64,000 nucleotides of DNA from Coenobita brevimanus (lineage: Eukaryota > Arthropoda > Malacostraca > Decapoda > Coenobitidae), in assembly GCA_032717465.1 (NCBI GenBank), contig CM064667.1:4489783-4553782 (forward strand), written 5' to 3'. The notes below the pieces were generated by a model, which saw only the letters and a program-made list of their open reading frames with translations, was not told where the DNA came from and did no database searches. Shown here one piece after another: positions 44,054 through 55,485 of the stretch. The first letter of the stretch is position 1. The number at the start of each line of letters is the position of its first letter. The position numbers and the translations under genes are program-made.

Positions 44054-45149
44054 AGTAATGGGCTGTTCAAATGAGGGATTTGAGGCATGTATGGGTAAGA
44101 TGGGAGTTGGTAGTAGGATGAGTGAAAACGGAGTGAGGTTTGGAAGCTTCTGTCTAGCAAATGACTTAGTCATCGGGGGCACACTCTTTCAGCATTGCAA
44201 TATACACAAGACAACATGGGTGTCGCCGTGTGGAAAATATAAAAATCAGATTGATCACATCGCTATCAGTAGGAGGCATAGAAGTTCTCTGCTAGATGTT
44301 CATGTTAAACGGGGAGCGGATATTGGTAGTGACCATCAACTCAGCATTGCAAAAATAAGGTTTAAACTTAAAAATCAGAAGAAGGAAAAATCTGGTGTTG
44401 GTAGATACGATATTGTTAAGCTTAGAAGGGAAGGAGAAGGAAAGGAGGAATTCAGATTAGAATGCAGAAATAGGTTTTTGGTGTTGGAAACGTTGGAAGA
44501 GGGGGAGAGAAGTGTAGATGAGATGTGGGAGGATGTGAACAAAGTTTTGCATGAGACTGCTGAATGTACGATTGGAAGGAGACATAGCTTCAGGAGAAAG
44601 AAATGGATATCAGAGGAAACGTGGGATATGATAAAAAAGAGAGGTGAGGCTAAATTGAGGAGTGAGTTGCAATGCGTTGATGAACGAGAGATTGAATTAG
44701 CAAGAGCTGCGTACTGGAGTTTGAATTCAGAAGTAAGAAGGTTAGCTAGGAGAGATAAAAGAAGATGTGTGGATGAAAAGGTTGCAGAGACTGAAATCTT
44801 AATAAACAAAAATGATGGACAGAGTCAAAGAATAGCATATGAATCGATTAGAGAACTGAGTGGTAATGCAGGTAAACGCAAAGAAATACCAGTTAGAGAC
44901 AGGGAAGGAAATTTATTGACCAAAGATGGAGATATTAAAAACAGATGGAAAGAGCATTTTGAGACAGTTCTTAATAGACCAATACCACCAGAAGAGGATA
45001 TACCGTCTGCTCAGGAAGATTTAAATATAGAAACAGGAGAGTTGAGGCTTGCAGAAGTGGAGAAAGCAGTAAAACAGTTAAAGAATAATAAGGCACCAGG
45101 GAGGATGGTTTATTTCCGGAAATGTTTAAAGTGGAGGGGGATAGATTAA
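44003..45149 (+). pseudogene. LINE-2 endonuclease tail and linker
   Basis: The frame shows the C-terminal half of an APE-like endonuclease: GDFNA, NDLVIGGTLFQH, KYKNQIDHIAISRRHRSS and the terminal GSDHQLS with the catalytic Asp-His. A basic linker (FRRKKWISEETWDMI) and a pre-RT segment ending NNKAPG follow. One base is missing near 45,102, so the frame leaves the RT and ends at 45,149. Confidence 0.85.
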
Positions 45150-46551
45150 TAATGATCTTGACCAAGCTATTCAATAAGATATGGGTGACGGGGTTACTAC
45201 CATCAGTTTGGAAGAATGGTGTAATTGTTAAAGTTCCGAAGAAGGGAGACCTGAGTGAATGTGGTAATTGGAGGGGAATCTCTTTGTCACCGATAGCTTT
45301 GAAAGTTTTCAGTAGAGTGTTGTTAAATAGGTTGGAGCCGGTGGTTGAGGGTATTCTGAGGGATGAACAGGCTGGTTTTAGAAAGGGACGTGGTTGCAAT
45401 GATCAGATCTTTATAGTTAGGCATTTGATGCAGCAAGTTAATGAAATGAGAGTACCGTTAAGTCTTTGTTTTGTTGATTTTGAAAAGGCTTTTGATAGTG
45501 TTTCGAGAGAGACTATGGGGAAGATCATGAGACATTATGGAATACCAGAGGAGTTTGTGAGGGTCATTATGAACATGCATGAGGACACATTTTGTAAAGT
45601 GATGGTTGATGGTTGTCTTAGTGATTCGTTTGAAGTCAAGTCCGGAGTAATTCAAGGTGGTGTTCTATCGCCTTTACTATTTATATTGGTCATTATTACA
45701 TTATGAAACGCGTTGGAACAGAAACCGGTGCAGGTATACTTTGGGGAGAGAACAGGAAACTTTTGGATTTAGATTATGCAGATGATATAGTTTTGATTTG
45801 TGATGGGCCAGAAGAGATGCAGAGAGTGTTGGACTGTTTGGTGAGTGAAGGTCGCAAAGTGGGTTTGGTTATTAATTGTGGAAAAACTGAAATAATCAAT
45901 ATGAATATGGAAAATGCGCAGGAATGTGTAATTGAAGGTATGGTTGTAAAGCAAGTTGATAGGTTTAAATATTTAGGTACTTATTTAGCCAAGGATGGTT
46001 CTTTGAACTTTGAATTCCAGGAAAGGTTAAAGAAGGCTAATCAGGCAATGGGAATGCTTAAAAATATTTGGAATAATAACAATTTCTCTGTGCATACAAA
46101 AATCAAAATTTATAAGGTAATGGTTAGGAATATCTTAATTTATGGACACGAGTCTTGGTACAGCACAGTGACTATGGAAAATAAATTCTTGGTGTTTGAA
46201 AATAAAGCACTTAGAAGAATATTAGGAGTTAAGTGGTGGGAAAGGATACCAAATAGTAGAATTAGAGAAATAACGGGAGTGCAGCCGATCGATGAATATG
46301 TTAGATTCTCACGATGGAAGTGGCTAGGACATGTGTATAGGAGACAGGGAATACTACGAGGTACACCAGGGTGGGTGGCACTTGGTAGGAGAGGTAGAGG
46401 AAGGCCAAAAGAGACGTGGGTGAGGACAATGAGACGGGAAGCTGGAGATGAGTGTTGGGGAGATCTTGAGGAGTTAGCACAAGATAGGATGTGGTGGTGT
46501 GAGTTCATCGAGGCCCTATGCATCCCCGAGGGTGCCACAGGAAATGATTGA
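45122..46551 (+). pseudogene. LINE-2 reverse transcriptase (two frames)
   Basis: 45,122-45,706 carries RT motifs: CGNWRGISLSPIALKV, EQAGFRKGRGCNDQIFIVRH, CFVDFEKAFDSV and GVIQGGVLSPLLF. A frameshift near 45,700 leads to a second frame, 45,703-46,551, with the catalytic box YADD (LDLDYADDIVLICDG), FKYLGTYLAKDGS, ALRRILGVKWWERIPN, RWKWLGHVYRRQG and the terminal WWCEFIEALCIPEG. The two frames overlap by four bases (ATGA). The element is therefore non-autonomous as it stands. Confidence 0.9.
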
Positions 46552-46670
46552 TTGATTGATTGATACAACATGTCAAGGGGAAAGAAAATGTTATTGCAGA
46601 TTGCTTATCTAGACTTTAGACAGATTGTTTTAGAGTAATAAGAAATTTCCTTTGTAAATTTCTTTTTCTT

Positions 46671-46680
46671 TGTGGGGAGG
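46671..46680 (+). promoter_or_regulatory. Element B1 polypurine tract
   Basis: TGTGGGGAGG directly before the 3' LTR, identical to the tract before the LTR at 60,971. It would prime second-strand DNA synthesis. Confidence 0.7.
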
Positions 46681-47471
46681 TGTTACATAGCCTATGATTT
46701 CATCATCCTTTGTGTAATTTTAACGCACAATATGCTGCATGTTTGATCACGAGCGTGTTCTGCCTCAGTCCCCCCCTTCTACCGTTATAGTAGAGTAATT
46801 TGTCCTTTCTGTTGTTCAGAGCGGGATTCTCAACTCTTTGTCCCCATGGCTTCATTTGCGCGTCCTTCTTACAAGTTGTATCAAGCTCTGCTGGCCCCTA
46901 TATAATGAGCTCAGTCTCTGCTTCATTGCCACTTAGATCTGCTCCTCATTTTGTTCACATCTCTGTCCTCCCCTGTACAGTTATTATTGAGTGCTCAGGA
47001 AGTCTCCAACCATCTAGCAGCTGTGTAATTTGAGTATAACTGTTATTGCATTTTTTCTTGTACTGTATAGCATAAGTTTAATTTGTAGGTCTAGTGAAGT
47101 TTTTGTAATTCATGTAAGGTTCTTGTTGTCAGCAATTATTAATAATAGTTTGTATCTGTAATAATTTATCTTGCATTAACTGAGCATTACCCAGTGTATT
47201 TCCATTTTATCAGGGCTGACTTAGATAACTTTACTCTGCTAATTTCGTGTTAATAGAGGCTATTGCAGTTAACCATATATTTAACCTGTTTTTTGCCATT
47301 ACATTATCCTTATGAGTCCTGAATGTTTTGTTGTTAGTTTGAGCATTAAACTTTAACTTGTAATTTTACCTAACTCTTTTATTTTGAACCTGGAACTTTA
47401 CGGGACGGTAGTGATTTTTAGTACTCGTATTCTCACTTAAAGTGTACATTATCTTTCGCTGTTCCGTAATA
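46681..47471 (+). repeat. Element B1 3' LTR
   Basis: 791 bp from TGTTACATAG to CCGTAATA. The last bases are changed from GTAACA to GTAATA. It is followed by GCGT and A unit 2 internal sequence. It shares GTAATTTGTCC and GGATTCTC with the LTR at 60,971. Confidence 0.9.
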
Positions 47472-47475
47472 GCGT

Positions 47476-48449
47476 GCAATGGGAGATGGTGTTGGGGTGT
47501 ATCTAGAGGGTGGGTGTGAAAGACGTCCTGATCTGGTGGTGGTGTTAGTGAGTGTGGGTGTGGGTGGTGAGGGTGGTTGTGCACGTGGTGGTGGTGAGGG
47601 CGTATGGCTGTTAGGGGGGGAGGCGAGTGGGGATGCGGTGTGGCACGTATAATGAGAATGGTCATGGGGGAGGGGGGGGTGTATAGGTGGTAGGGTGGTG
47701 AGTGGTGAGGTCTGAGGAGGTGGTGGCTTTGGGCGGTGGTGGTGATGTAAGCAGTGGAGGCAGTGTGGTGCGTGAGGTGGTGGGTGGAGAGGTGGTAAGG
47801 AGGTGAGTTGTGGGTTGTGAGGAGGTGGCGGTGTCAGGAGGTGGTGGTGTTGTGTTGGGATCGGGTGTGTTGGGGGGTGGGCTAGCCGTTGGTGAGGTGG
47901 AGCGTGGGGGTGAGAAGGAGTAGGAGTAGGAGTCTGGGGGGTATTTCTCGGAAGGGTCGGTATGGACAGGTGTGTGGGAAGAGGTGCGGGGCGGGCGGGT
48001 GCAGGGGTGGTCATTGTTGGATGGGTGGAATGGTCGCACGTGGCGATTTCGGTATGTGCGGTGTTGTCCTTGTTGGTCGATGATGACTTGGTAGGGGTTG
48101 GGGACTTGAATAATTTTCAATTGGCCATTGAATCGGGGGAGGTCTTGGAGGGGGCGGGCAGGTGTGCAACGACTACAGACTGACCCGGTTTGTATGGGTT
48201 GGAGTGATTCGTGTCAGGCGCCAGGTCTTGTTGAGCGTGTAGGTGGTGGAGGCGGCATTTGAGGTGGTGGAGAGGGTCGGTAGTGGAGGGCCGGGTGGGT
48301 GGATGGAGGTGGTGGCAGAGTGGTAGGAGGAGTGGGTTTTCATCGAAAACTCGTTCATATGGTGTGGTCCCGTCTTCTCGTGGGCATGTATTTAAGCCCC
48401 ATTGGATAATCTTGACGAGGGCAGGCCAATCATCGTTCCCTGTTTGCAT
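47476..48449 (-). pseudogene. Element A integrase C-terminus and Pro-rich tail, unit 2
   Basis: Minus frames 48,117-48,449 (WPALVKIIQWGLNTCPREDG, then YKPGQSVVVAHLPAPSK), 47,662-48,120 and 47,433-48,014. They encode the integrase end and the low-complexity Pro/Thr/Ser/His tail. The region is continuous with 37,745-38,497 across B1. The Tigger-like MITE of unit 1 is absent. Several frameshifts are present. Confidence 0.8.
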
Positions 48450-50148
48450 AATGCGTGTTGCGGACCTGGTTCATGAGGGAGCGATGGCTCCTCTCACAGA
48501 TGCTGTTACCTTGGGGCCAGTAGGGGGATGATTGAGAGATATGGTATCCAAAAAAATTCGCCAGTTCTTCCCAGACGTTGCCAGTAAATTCTGGGGCATT
48601 ATCCGAGTGCAGTGCTTGGGAAATACTGAAATAGGGGAAGACATGGCGGGTGAGGGCGTCGGCGACTGATACTGCACTGTGATCCTTGGTGGGGCATGCG
48701 ATGATAAACTTTGAATACTCATCCACGAATGTGATAATGTATTTGTACCCTGCTTTGGGTGTGAGGGGGCCGACGACGTCTAGGGAAAGTAACTGCCAGG
48801 GTTTCTGCGCTGTTAATTTTCCTGAAGGGCCGGGTGTGCGAGTGATGTCCTTTCCTAAAGCACAGGCGCGGCAGGATTGTATGATGTTCTTGGCAATGGT
48901 AGATGGGTTAGGTGTCCAGTACATGTCACTAAAGACTTGTAGGAGTTTCTTATTAGTGCCCAGGTGGATGCCATTGTTGGCGTGGAGGTGTAGCATAGTG
49001 TCGTGGGCGGTGGTAGGGCTTAGGATGATATGTCTATTGGGATCGAACAGGTGCTCGCCGTGTGGGTGGAGTTTGGCGAATGTGTTCGGCCGGATCCAGG
49101 TAGGGCGTTGTTTGTTGTGCCACATTTGGATTAGGTCTGGCTCTGTTGAAATTGCATTGATTGGTAGACGGGACAGGGCGTCGGCGTTTGTGTGGAGTTT
49201 GCCCGGTCGGGGTTTGATCTCAAAATCGTACTCCTTGAGTGTTTCTCGCCATCGTATGAGTTGCGCGTTGGTGGTGTTTGACTGACGTAACCACTGTAGG
49301 GATTGGTGGTCCGTAATGACTATCACATGGGTGCCTGAGATGTAGGAACGGAAGTAATCGAGGGACCAGATGATTCCCAGGCACTCTCGCTTGGTGGTCG
49401 CGTAATTTCGTTCTGCAGGGTTTAAGGTGCGGCTGGCACAGGCGATGATATGCTCGCGGCCGTTTTGCACTTGGGCAAGGACAGCCCCTATGGCAATGAG
49501 CGAGACGTCGGTATACAGACGGAATGGGAGGTTGTAATCTGGGAAAATGATGATGGGGGCAGAGGTTAGCTTGGACTTGAGAGTGGTGAATGCAGTTTTC
49601 CTTGGTTCGGTCCATATGAATGGTTCGCCTTTTTTTGTTAGGTCATGTAGGGGTTTGGCGATGTCTGCAAATCCTTTGCCGAACCGCCTGTAGTATGAAG
49701 TTAGGCCTAGGAAGGCTCTAATTTCGTGTACGTCGCGAGGTAGGGGAATGTCGGCGATCGCACTTAGTTTTTCTGGGTCAGGGGAGATATCTTCAACATT
49801 AATTAGGTGTCCAAGGAAAGAGACTGATCTCTCGGCCAAGACGCACTTTGTTGGTTTAAGTTTGAGCCCTGCCTGGCGGATGCGTTGGAAAACTTGTATG
49901 AAGCGATGGAGGTGGTCGGGCCAGGTGTGATTGAAAACGATGACGTCGTCTAGGTACGCCAAACAAGTCTCCCAGGTTAGTCCGCTGAGAACTGACTCCA
50001 TCAGGCGGGAGAATGTGGCAGGGGCGTTGCAGAGTCCAAAGGGAAGAACGTTGAATTCGTAATGCTTGAGAAGACGGTCTTGTGCTTGTCGTCTGGGTGG
50101 ACAGGGACTTGCCAATAGCCTGATTGCAGGACTAGGGTAGAGAACCAA
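48430..50148 (-). pseudogene. Element A RT-RNaseH-integrase, unit 2 (572 aa frame)
   Basis: The best-preserved A frame. It covers RT from FGLCNAPATF through the catalytic YLDD (LAYLDDVIVF), RNase H (LYTDVSLIAIG, TTKRECLGI, ITDHQSLQW) and integrase with an HHCC motif (HLHANNGIHLG, SCRAC) and all three catalytic residues: Asp in LSLDVVGPL, Asp in HSDNAPEF and Glu in GNSICERSH. There is no stop between RNase H and integrase, unlike unit 1. The first RT motifs lie in another frame (50,001-50,696), so a frameshift near 50,050 still disables it. Confidence 0.9.
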
Positions 50149-50696
50149 GTCGACCCGTGTAGGAAGTCAAGCGAGTCATCAATCCTGGGTAGGGGCGTAG
50201 CGTCTTTGATAGTAACGTCGTTCACTCTGCGGTAATCGACGCAAAAGCGCATGGTCCCGTCTTTCTTTCGCACGAGTACAACAGGTGAGGACCACGGGTT
50301 AGTGGAGTTGGAGATAACGCCGGCATCAAGCATATCCTGGACCTGCCGGTCTTCTTCTGCCCGTTGTTTCGGATTTTTTCGTCGTGATGGTTGGCGAATT
50401 GGAGGTCCAGTTGTGTGTATCTCGTGGCTGAGATAAGTAGTGTGGCCAAGGTCTGTTGGCCCGGAGGAGAATAGGTCCTGAAAGTCCAGGAGGAGTTGTC
50501 GGAGGCTGTTGGTTTGGGAAGGGGATGGATGTGATGGTAAGTAGGGGAGAGTGGGACGATCGGGGGGTGGTGATTGGCATGGTTCGGGTTCTTCCGTGTC
50601 GCCAATGATGAGCCCTCGTGGTAGGGTTAGTGGTGTTGTAGCGAGGTTTGCAATACGGATTTCATTGGCGTGTGGGGGAAGGAAGGTGGGTGACAC
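50001..50696 (-). pseudogene. Element A RT N-terminal part, unit 2
   Basis: The frame runs from MSPTFLPPHANEIRIANLAT through VISNSTNPWSSPVVLVRKKDG and FCVDYRRVN to LQSGYWQVPVHPDDK, then leaves the RT frame. Position RKKDG is intact here, whereas unit 1 has a stop. Confidence 0.85.
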
Positions 50697-50763
50697 TAAA
50701 CAGGAGGAGAGTGGTCCAGTGGGTATGGATGGTGAAAAAAGAACGGAGGTACCTGAAGGTCTA

Positions 50764-51432
50764 TTAAGTTTTACCCAAGCTTCGTGGTGGGGTGGAATGG
50801 TGATTGAGGAAGCGATAGTGGCAGGAAAAGATGGGGAGGGGTCCAGAAGATGTGTAGTGGGGGTGGTGATGGAGGGGGATGAAGTGAGGCGTTGAGTGAG
50901 GTTGGGTTGGGGTCATATGTACAGGTGGGTTGGGACCGGTGAGTGTCCGGGGAGTGTGTGTGTCTGAGTGGTATGGGGAAGGTGGTGGTATTCTTCTTTT
51001 TTTTCTTCCAGATTTTTTTTTCTTGTTAATTGATGCACGGTTGAGGCGGGCTGGACTGAAGTGGAGGCAGCACTGATGACAGTCAATTGTCGTGTGAAGT
51101 TTTTGGAGGAGGTCCAGCCGAAGATATCCATCATATTGATTACAGGTGGAATCGAATATGATGAATGGGTGGTTGGTGGATACTCGTTGGTGAGTGTTGG
51201 TTTGAAGGGCCCATGTTTCCCCACGGATGGGTGGGGGGCCATCCCTCGCATCGATGAGGTTGGCTGAAGTGGGGAGAAGGGGGCCGAAGGCAGAGGTGTG
51301 GCGGGAGTAGAAATGGGAGTAGAGGCACGACCTTACTGGTCCCGTATCTACCAGTAATCGTGCCTTGACCCTGTTCAGCCAAATCTTGTTGTAGACTGGG
51401 GGTCTGTAGCTGTGTGAGGTGGCCCCCGCCAC
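50764..51432 (-). pseudogene. Element A protease, unit 2
   Basis: Retroviral-type aspartic protease region with LLVDTGPVRSCL at the active site. Unit 1 has DTGA, so the Ala after Gly is changed to Pro, which may impair activity. GYLRLDLL follows (unit 1 GYLGLDLL), then a Lys/Arg-rich and Pro/His-rich linker. The frame ends early at 50,764 by an indel relative to unit 1. Confidence 0.85.
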
Positions 51433-51455
51433 TGTGGGAAGGTGCGGGGGCGGCC

Positions 51456-52336
51456 CTAAAAATCCATCTGCTGAGGTTGGGTGTGGTCGTCGTGTTCCTC
51501 GTCGTCCGGTCCTGGGTAGAGTAGTGGCGTCGCGTCGTCTTCTGGGGCATCATCGTCTGAGGAGGAGACTTTCTTGTGCCCCTGGTGAAAGTTTCTGCGC
51601 CTGCTTGCCTTGAGCTGCTCTCTTATGTCATGCAGGGGGCAGGTGGGACTGCAGGCTGTGAACTCCCAAGGATTAATGGTAATCAGGTTGCCTTGTTTCT
51701 TGGGGTTGGGGCGTTTGTTCTGCGGGTAAGCCCTGGGCACAGTAGGAGGCGTCTCTGTAGGTGGCTGGTGAGGCGGTGGCTTAGATTTTGGTTTAGGGTT
51801 GTGGTTTGTCGGGAATCTTGTCACCGCGTGAAGAGGTTGTGGTTTGGGACGGTCGGCAAGATGTCTGACGAGTTGCAGGTCCTGGTCCGTGTCCCCTGAG
51901 GGATCATAGATCGAGAAGTGCTCCCTGACTGTGCTAGGGAGAATCCTCAGCAGGGCATTAAATGTGTGTATATCTCGGGCATTTGTAGTTGCCTCGGGAT
52001 ACCAGCGCTGACGAGGCGCCGAGCCTGGACGAATGTGTCGTCTAGGTTACCGTCATAGGTGAGGGCATCGAGTTGAGAGAGAGCGACAACTCTGCCTATA
52101 GACGGCATGAAAGCCTGTCTCACAATTTGTGAGAATTGGTCCCATGTCAGTTCTGGGAAGAATTTTGGTGTGACACTGGCAATTATTTTACCCAGGTTAG
52201 GCAATGTGACTGCAATCTTTTCTTTGTCCGAGTCGAACCCTATGTCTAGGAGGGGTTTGACCATATCTAAATACACTTCAATGTCACATTGTTCCGGGTT
52301 GAATCTCGGCAATTGAATGTGCGGTTTGGCTGCCAT
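51456..52336 (-). pseudogene. Element A gag, unit 2
   Basis: The frame 51,947-52,336 (129 codons) starts MAAKPHIQLPRFNPEQCDI directly after the primer-binding region and ends THLMPC-stop. The frame 51,456-51,824 continues with the basic, Pro-rich part and the acidic end SSSDDDAPEDDATP. The frame change between them is at the same place as in unit 1. Gag would form the particle; no CCHC knuckle is evident. Confidence 0.8.
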
Positions 52337-53945
52337 TGTACAAGTTTCCTTTTATCGTTCCTCCGTGCTTTTACTCGGATCCAGAACCACCGCTTGCCAC
52401 CAGTGTTATGCTGGTGTTTTTAAGGCGACTTCTCGTCCTAAAAACACTAACGACTGAAGCGGGGTCCTCTTTCCGGACTGGAAGCAAAGCACCCACAAAG
52501 GAACAGGACATAAAAACCAGGCAGTGCACCTTAACTCATCTACTGCCTTAATTCTAACCGTTACAATAAAACACAGAGTGATATTTGAGATACAGGGGAC
52601 TGGGACACAGAGTTAGCCTTCAGCACCACAAGATACAGTCACGCTTGGTACACAATACAATGCACATACAGGGATGTCTTGAATTATATATGTTATTGTC
52701 CGTATGTCACTTTTAGGCAGGATATACACTGAGTCGACAACAAAGAGAATAAACAAGATTGGAAGTCCGTAAGGGAAATACTACTGTAAATAAGACAGGG
52801 TGCGGATCGTGACACTTGACATAGTCACTTAGTCGCGGCGACACTTACACACAGGCTTTTAATCTGCCCGCGCATCCTAGTCTCTATTCATTCACAGAAA
52901 GTTCTTTTATTGGGGGGACTCATATAATTACTCTAAGGTTCATTCTCTGTCCTGCCGGACACTGAGTTCTTTTGGACTATTGGTAACTGTTACTGTTTTC
53001 ACACTGGTCTTCACTCTGTCACTGTTCACTGTTATTTCCCCTGGTTTGTTCCCGGCACAAGGGGCGTCACTATTTACCTGTATCTCCTGGGTAATGTTCA
53101 TTCCATGACAGGGGCGTGAGGGGAGAACCCTAGGGGGACCCGGCCTGCAGAGGGCAAGGGATTACCCGCAGGGGAGTCACTGCCTGGGTCACAGTCGTCG
53201 GTGAGATGCAGGGAGGCTCTTCTGTCTGGGGACCTCGACCTGAGAGGTGGCCCTCGAGTCGGAGCCTCGTCGGTGGGGTACAGGGAGGCCCTCCTATCTA
53301 GGGGCCTCGACCTGAGAGGTGGCCCTCGGGATTGGGGCCGAACAGCTGGAGTAGTCGGGCCAGTCGTCTCTGGCTCCGCAGGGTGAGGGAGCCTGGGTCG
53401 CCTTCGTCGGGAGCCGGTGGGTCTGGCCTGGGGTTCCTGGGACTGCAGGCGCCTATGGGGAGAGGCGCTGACAGGGCTGGGCTGCGGCAACTTCTCCGTC
53501 GGGACTCGGGCAGGAACAAGGATCTCCCAGGCGTAGGAGGTAGGTCCGATATCGGGCCTTGCCACCACTCTAGTGACACCTCCGGGGCTATTTTCCCAGG
53601 TAGTGACGAAGGGCTCCCAGAGGGGGAAGAGGCTGGAGAAGGACTCACGTAGCCCGTGTCCTCTCCGGTACGTCCTGAGGCCAGAGCCTTGGGTCGCCTT
53701 TCCCTGGTACGTACTTTGGCTGTGGCCGTGAGCCTACCCGTCATATGAGAAGCAACTGAAGGGCGTACAGGGCCGCTCCTTCCCCGCCACATATAGGGAC
53801 CGTCGGCGTGGTGTTGCTCCCGTAGTATGGGAAAAGCAGGAGTAGGGGGCACAGAGGCCACACACTCTCCAGTACGTACTGAGGCTATCTTCAGAGGCTT
53901 CTCTACCCTGGCACGTGCCTCAGCTGGAGCCGGACGCCTACCCGC

Positions 53946-54330
53946 TGTAACTTGCAATACTTTTGTGATAGAAACTCCGTGTACAAAAAGCTAGATAAGG
54001 AGTTTATTACAAGCTCACAGTAAAACAGTCTACCCGTGTCGGCTGTCTGCTAAGAACTGATGCAATAACGCCGTCTTCAGGCGTGGGAGAGCATACTGAC
54101 CTAGCATATTTAGTGGGGGCATGTATGCATTGAGGGGGAACATATATACATCGGGGGTAGACATATTGTGGAGGGGGTACACTACTCCCCCGGGTAGCTG
54201 AGATGGTGTCTCCTGACACCAGGAGTTAATGGTGGGGAACATATATACATCGGGGGTAGACATATTGTGGAGGTGTACCCCCTCCACAATATGTCTACCC
54301 CCGATGTATATATGTTGTGGAGGGGGTACA
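53946..54330. mobile_element. 385-bp LTR-like insertion (TG...CA, 4-bp duplication)
   Basis: Starts TGTAACTTGC and ends GGGGTACA. It is flanked by CCGC at 53,942-53,945 and 54,331-54,334. Copies 1 and 2 of the A LTR read CTACCCGCCTTACAA without it. The TG...CA ends and 4-bp duplication suit a solo LTR. The second half carries direct and inverted copies of 'catcgggggtagacatattg'. The parent element is not in the window. Confidence 0.7.
54238..54316. repeat. 36-bp perfect inverted repeat with 7-base loop
   Basis: Left arm 54,238-54,273, right arm 54,281-54,316, spacer TGTACCC. The arms are fully complementary and begin AACATATATACATCGGGGG. A direct copy of the left arm lies at about 54,138-54,173. 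Such a structure could form a cruciform or a strong RNA hairpin. Confidence 0.9.
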
Positions 54331-54732
54331 CCGCCTTACAAGGAGCAACTGAAGGGCGTACAGGGACGCTCCTTCCCCGCCATGTATAGGGACCGTTGGC
54401 GCGGTGGTGCTCCCGTTGTAGGGAAAAGCTGCACGTACGATAGCAGGGGCTCTTTTACCCTGGTACGTACTTTGGCAGTAGCCGGGAGCTGATCTTCCCG
54501 ACGAGAAGTAACTGACGGGGGAACAGGGCCGCTCCTTCCCTGCCACGTATAGGGACCGTCGGCGCGGTGTTGCCCCCGTAGGAGAGAACAGCAGGAGAGG
54601 GATGCACACGGGCAACTCTCTCTCCGGGGTGTACTAAGGCCGGAGCCTTGGGTCTCTCTACCCTGGTGCACTCTCTTACGCTGTAGCTTTGAGCCTCCGG
54701 CCCTTGGGCCTCATGCCCTAGAGGGTGTAACA

Positions 54733-55485
54733 ATAGCCGTCAATACGGTGTTACCTGGGACTGAATCTAGTTCAGTCCCACCCCTATTCTGACGATGGTT
54801 GTTCCGCCCGCAAGGTAGTTGCCTTTCCCCGGTCACCTGGTGTTGGGGCAGTTGCGGGGAACAGGGGCTAAGGACAGTAGTGTCCTGGTGACCCATTTGA
54901 CTGGGGTCACTAACCCCACTGTTGTGTCCTATTGGGGTGGTGGTGTGGTAGCGGCCCGGTGGAGGGGTGGAGGGTGGCGAGGTGGGAGGTCCGGCGTCGG
55001 GCATTTTACCACCCTCCATGGTGTAAAAGTCACGACCCCATGACTGGAGGTGGTATGTGGTGGAGGTGGATGTCTGGTGGGCCGGGGTGAGGTGTTGTAG
55101 GAGGCTGACCCAGTGGTTGGTGAAGGTGTTAGGCTCCTGGTGGGGGCTGAGGGTGAGCCAGAGGGAGGATGGGTGGTCGGTCCGGCGTAGGAGGCAGAGG
55201 AGGTGGGGGGTCCCTCTGATTCTGGCATGTTTTCGGTCATGGAGTAGCCAGTGTACTCTCATCACTTTCATCTCGGGGAATGGTGCCTGATGAGGAGATG
55301 AAAGCTGAATGCTGGACAGTGACGGGAGATTTGTGGTTTTATGGGGGATGGGTCGGTGGGAGGAGCGTTTTACCTTGGAGAATTGGGACTTGGGAGGATT
55401 CCATCGTGCTTGGTGGAGGGGGAGGGTTATGGGGGAGGTGTCTGGGGTGGGGGGGGTTCGTGGCTGTGGGTGGTGGGATGGGCGT
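54733..55485 (-). pseudogene. Element A downstream ORF, unit 3 (cut by B2)
   Basis: Minus frame 54,711-55,271, 186 codons, from MKVMRVHWLLHDR to VLTAIVTPSRA, nearly identical to unit 2. Conservation of the frame in units 2 and 3 may simply reflect their recent duplication. The region is interrupted at 55,486 by B2 after GCGT. Confidence 0.65.

Larger units (their letters stand above)
44003..46562 (+). mobile_element. LINE-2 insertion in B1 (5'-truncated)
   Basis: 2560 bp flanked by an 11-bp duplication ATACAACATGT (43,992-44,002 and 46,563-46,573). B2 reads through the site uninterrupted near 60,860. It starts inside the endonuclease at its GDFNA motif and ends in (GATT)n. The coding order is endonuclease tail, linker, RT, C-terminal domain. 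It differs from the 19,165 LINE: it has no PHD-like cluster and has different RT signatures. The clade is uncertain (RTE-like or related). An unequal 12-bp tandem expansion sits at its 5' edge. Confidence 0.9.
38498..47471 (+). mobile_element. Element B1, Gmr1-like Ty3/Gypsy retrotransposon (with nested insertions)
   Basis: Full-length B copy: 5' LTR 38,498-39,384, gag-pol, 3' LTR 46,681-47,471, flanked by GCGT (38,494-38,497 and 47,472-47,475). The internal region has the order gag, protease, integrase, RT, RNase H. A 2560-bp LINE sits near the end of RNase H and a truncated 5S-SINE sits in the 5' LTR. Gag carries a nonsense change and a frameshift, so B1 is dead. It lies in antisense orientation inside A unit 2. 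Confidence 0.9.
52404..54732 (-). repeat. Element A LTR, copy 3 (with solo-LTR-like insertion)
   Basis: Starts TGTTATGCTGG and ends GGTGTAACA in plus sense. Without the 385-bp insertion at 53,946 and its 4-bp duplication it would be 1940 bp, close to copy 1. The 72-bp segment missing in copy 2 is present (about 53,641-53,712). Confidence 0.85.

Noticed and set aside
40221..45149. Single 1642-residue host or viral protein
   Set aside because: It is element B1 pol fused by chance to an inserted LINE, shown by the 11-bp target duplication and the uninterrupted B2 copy.
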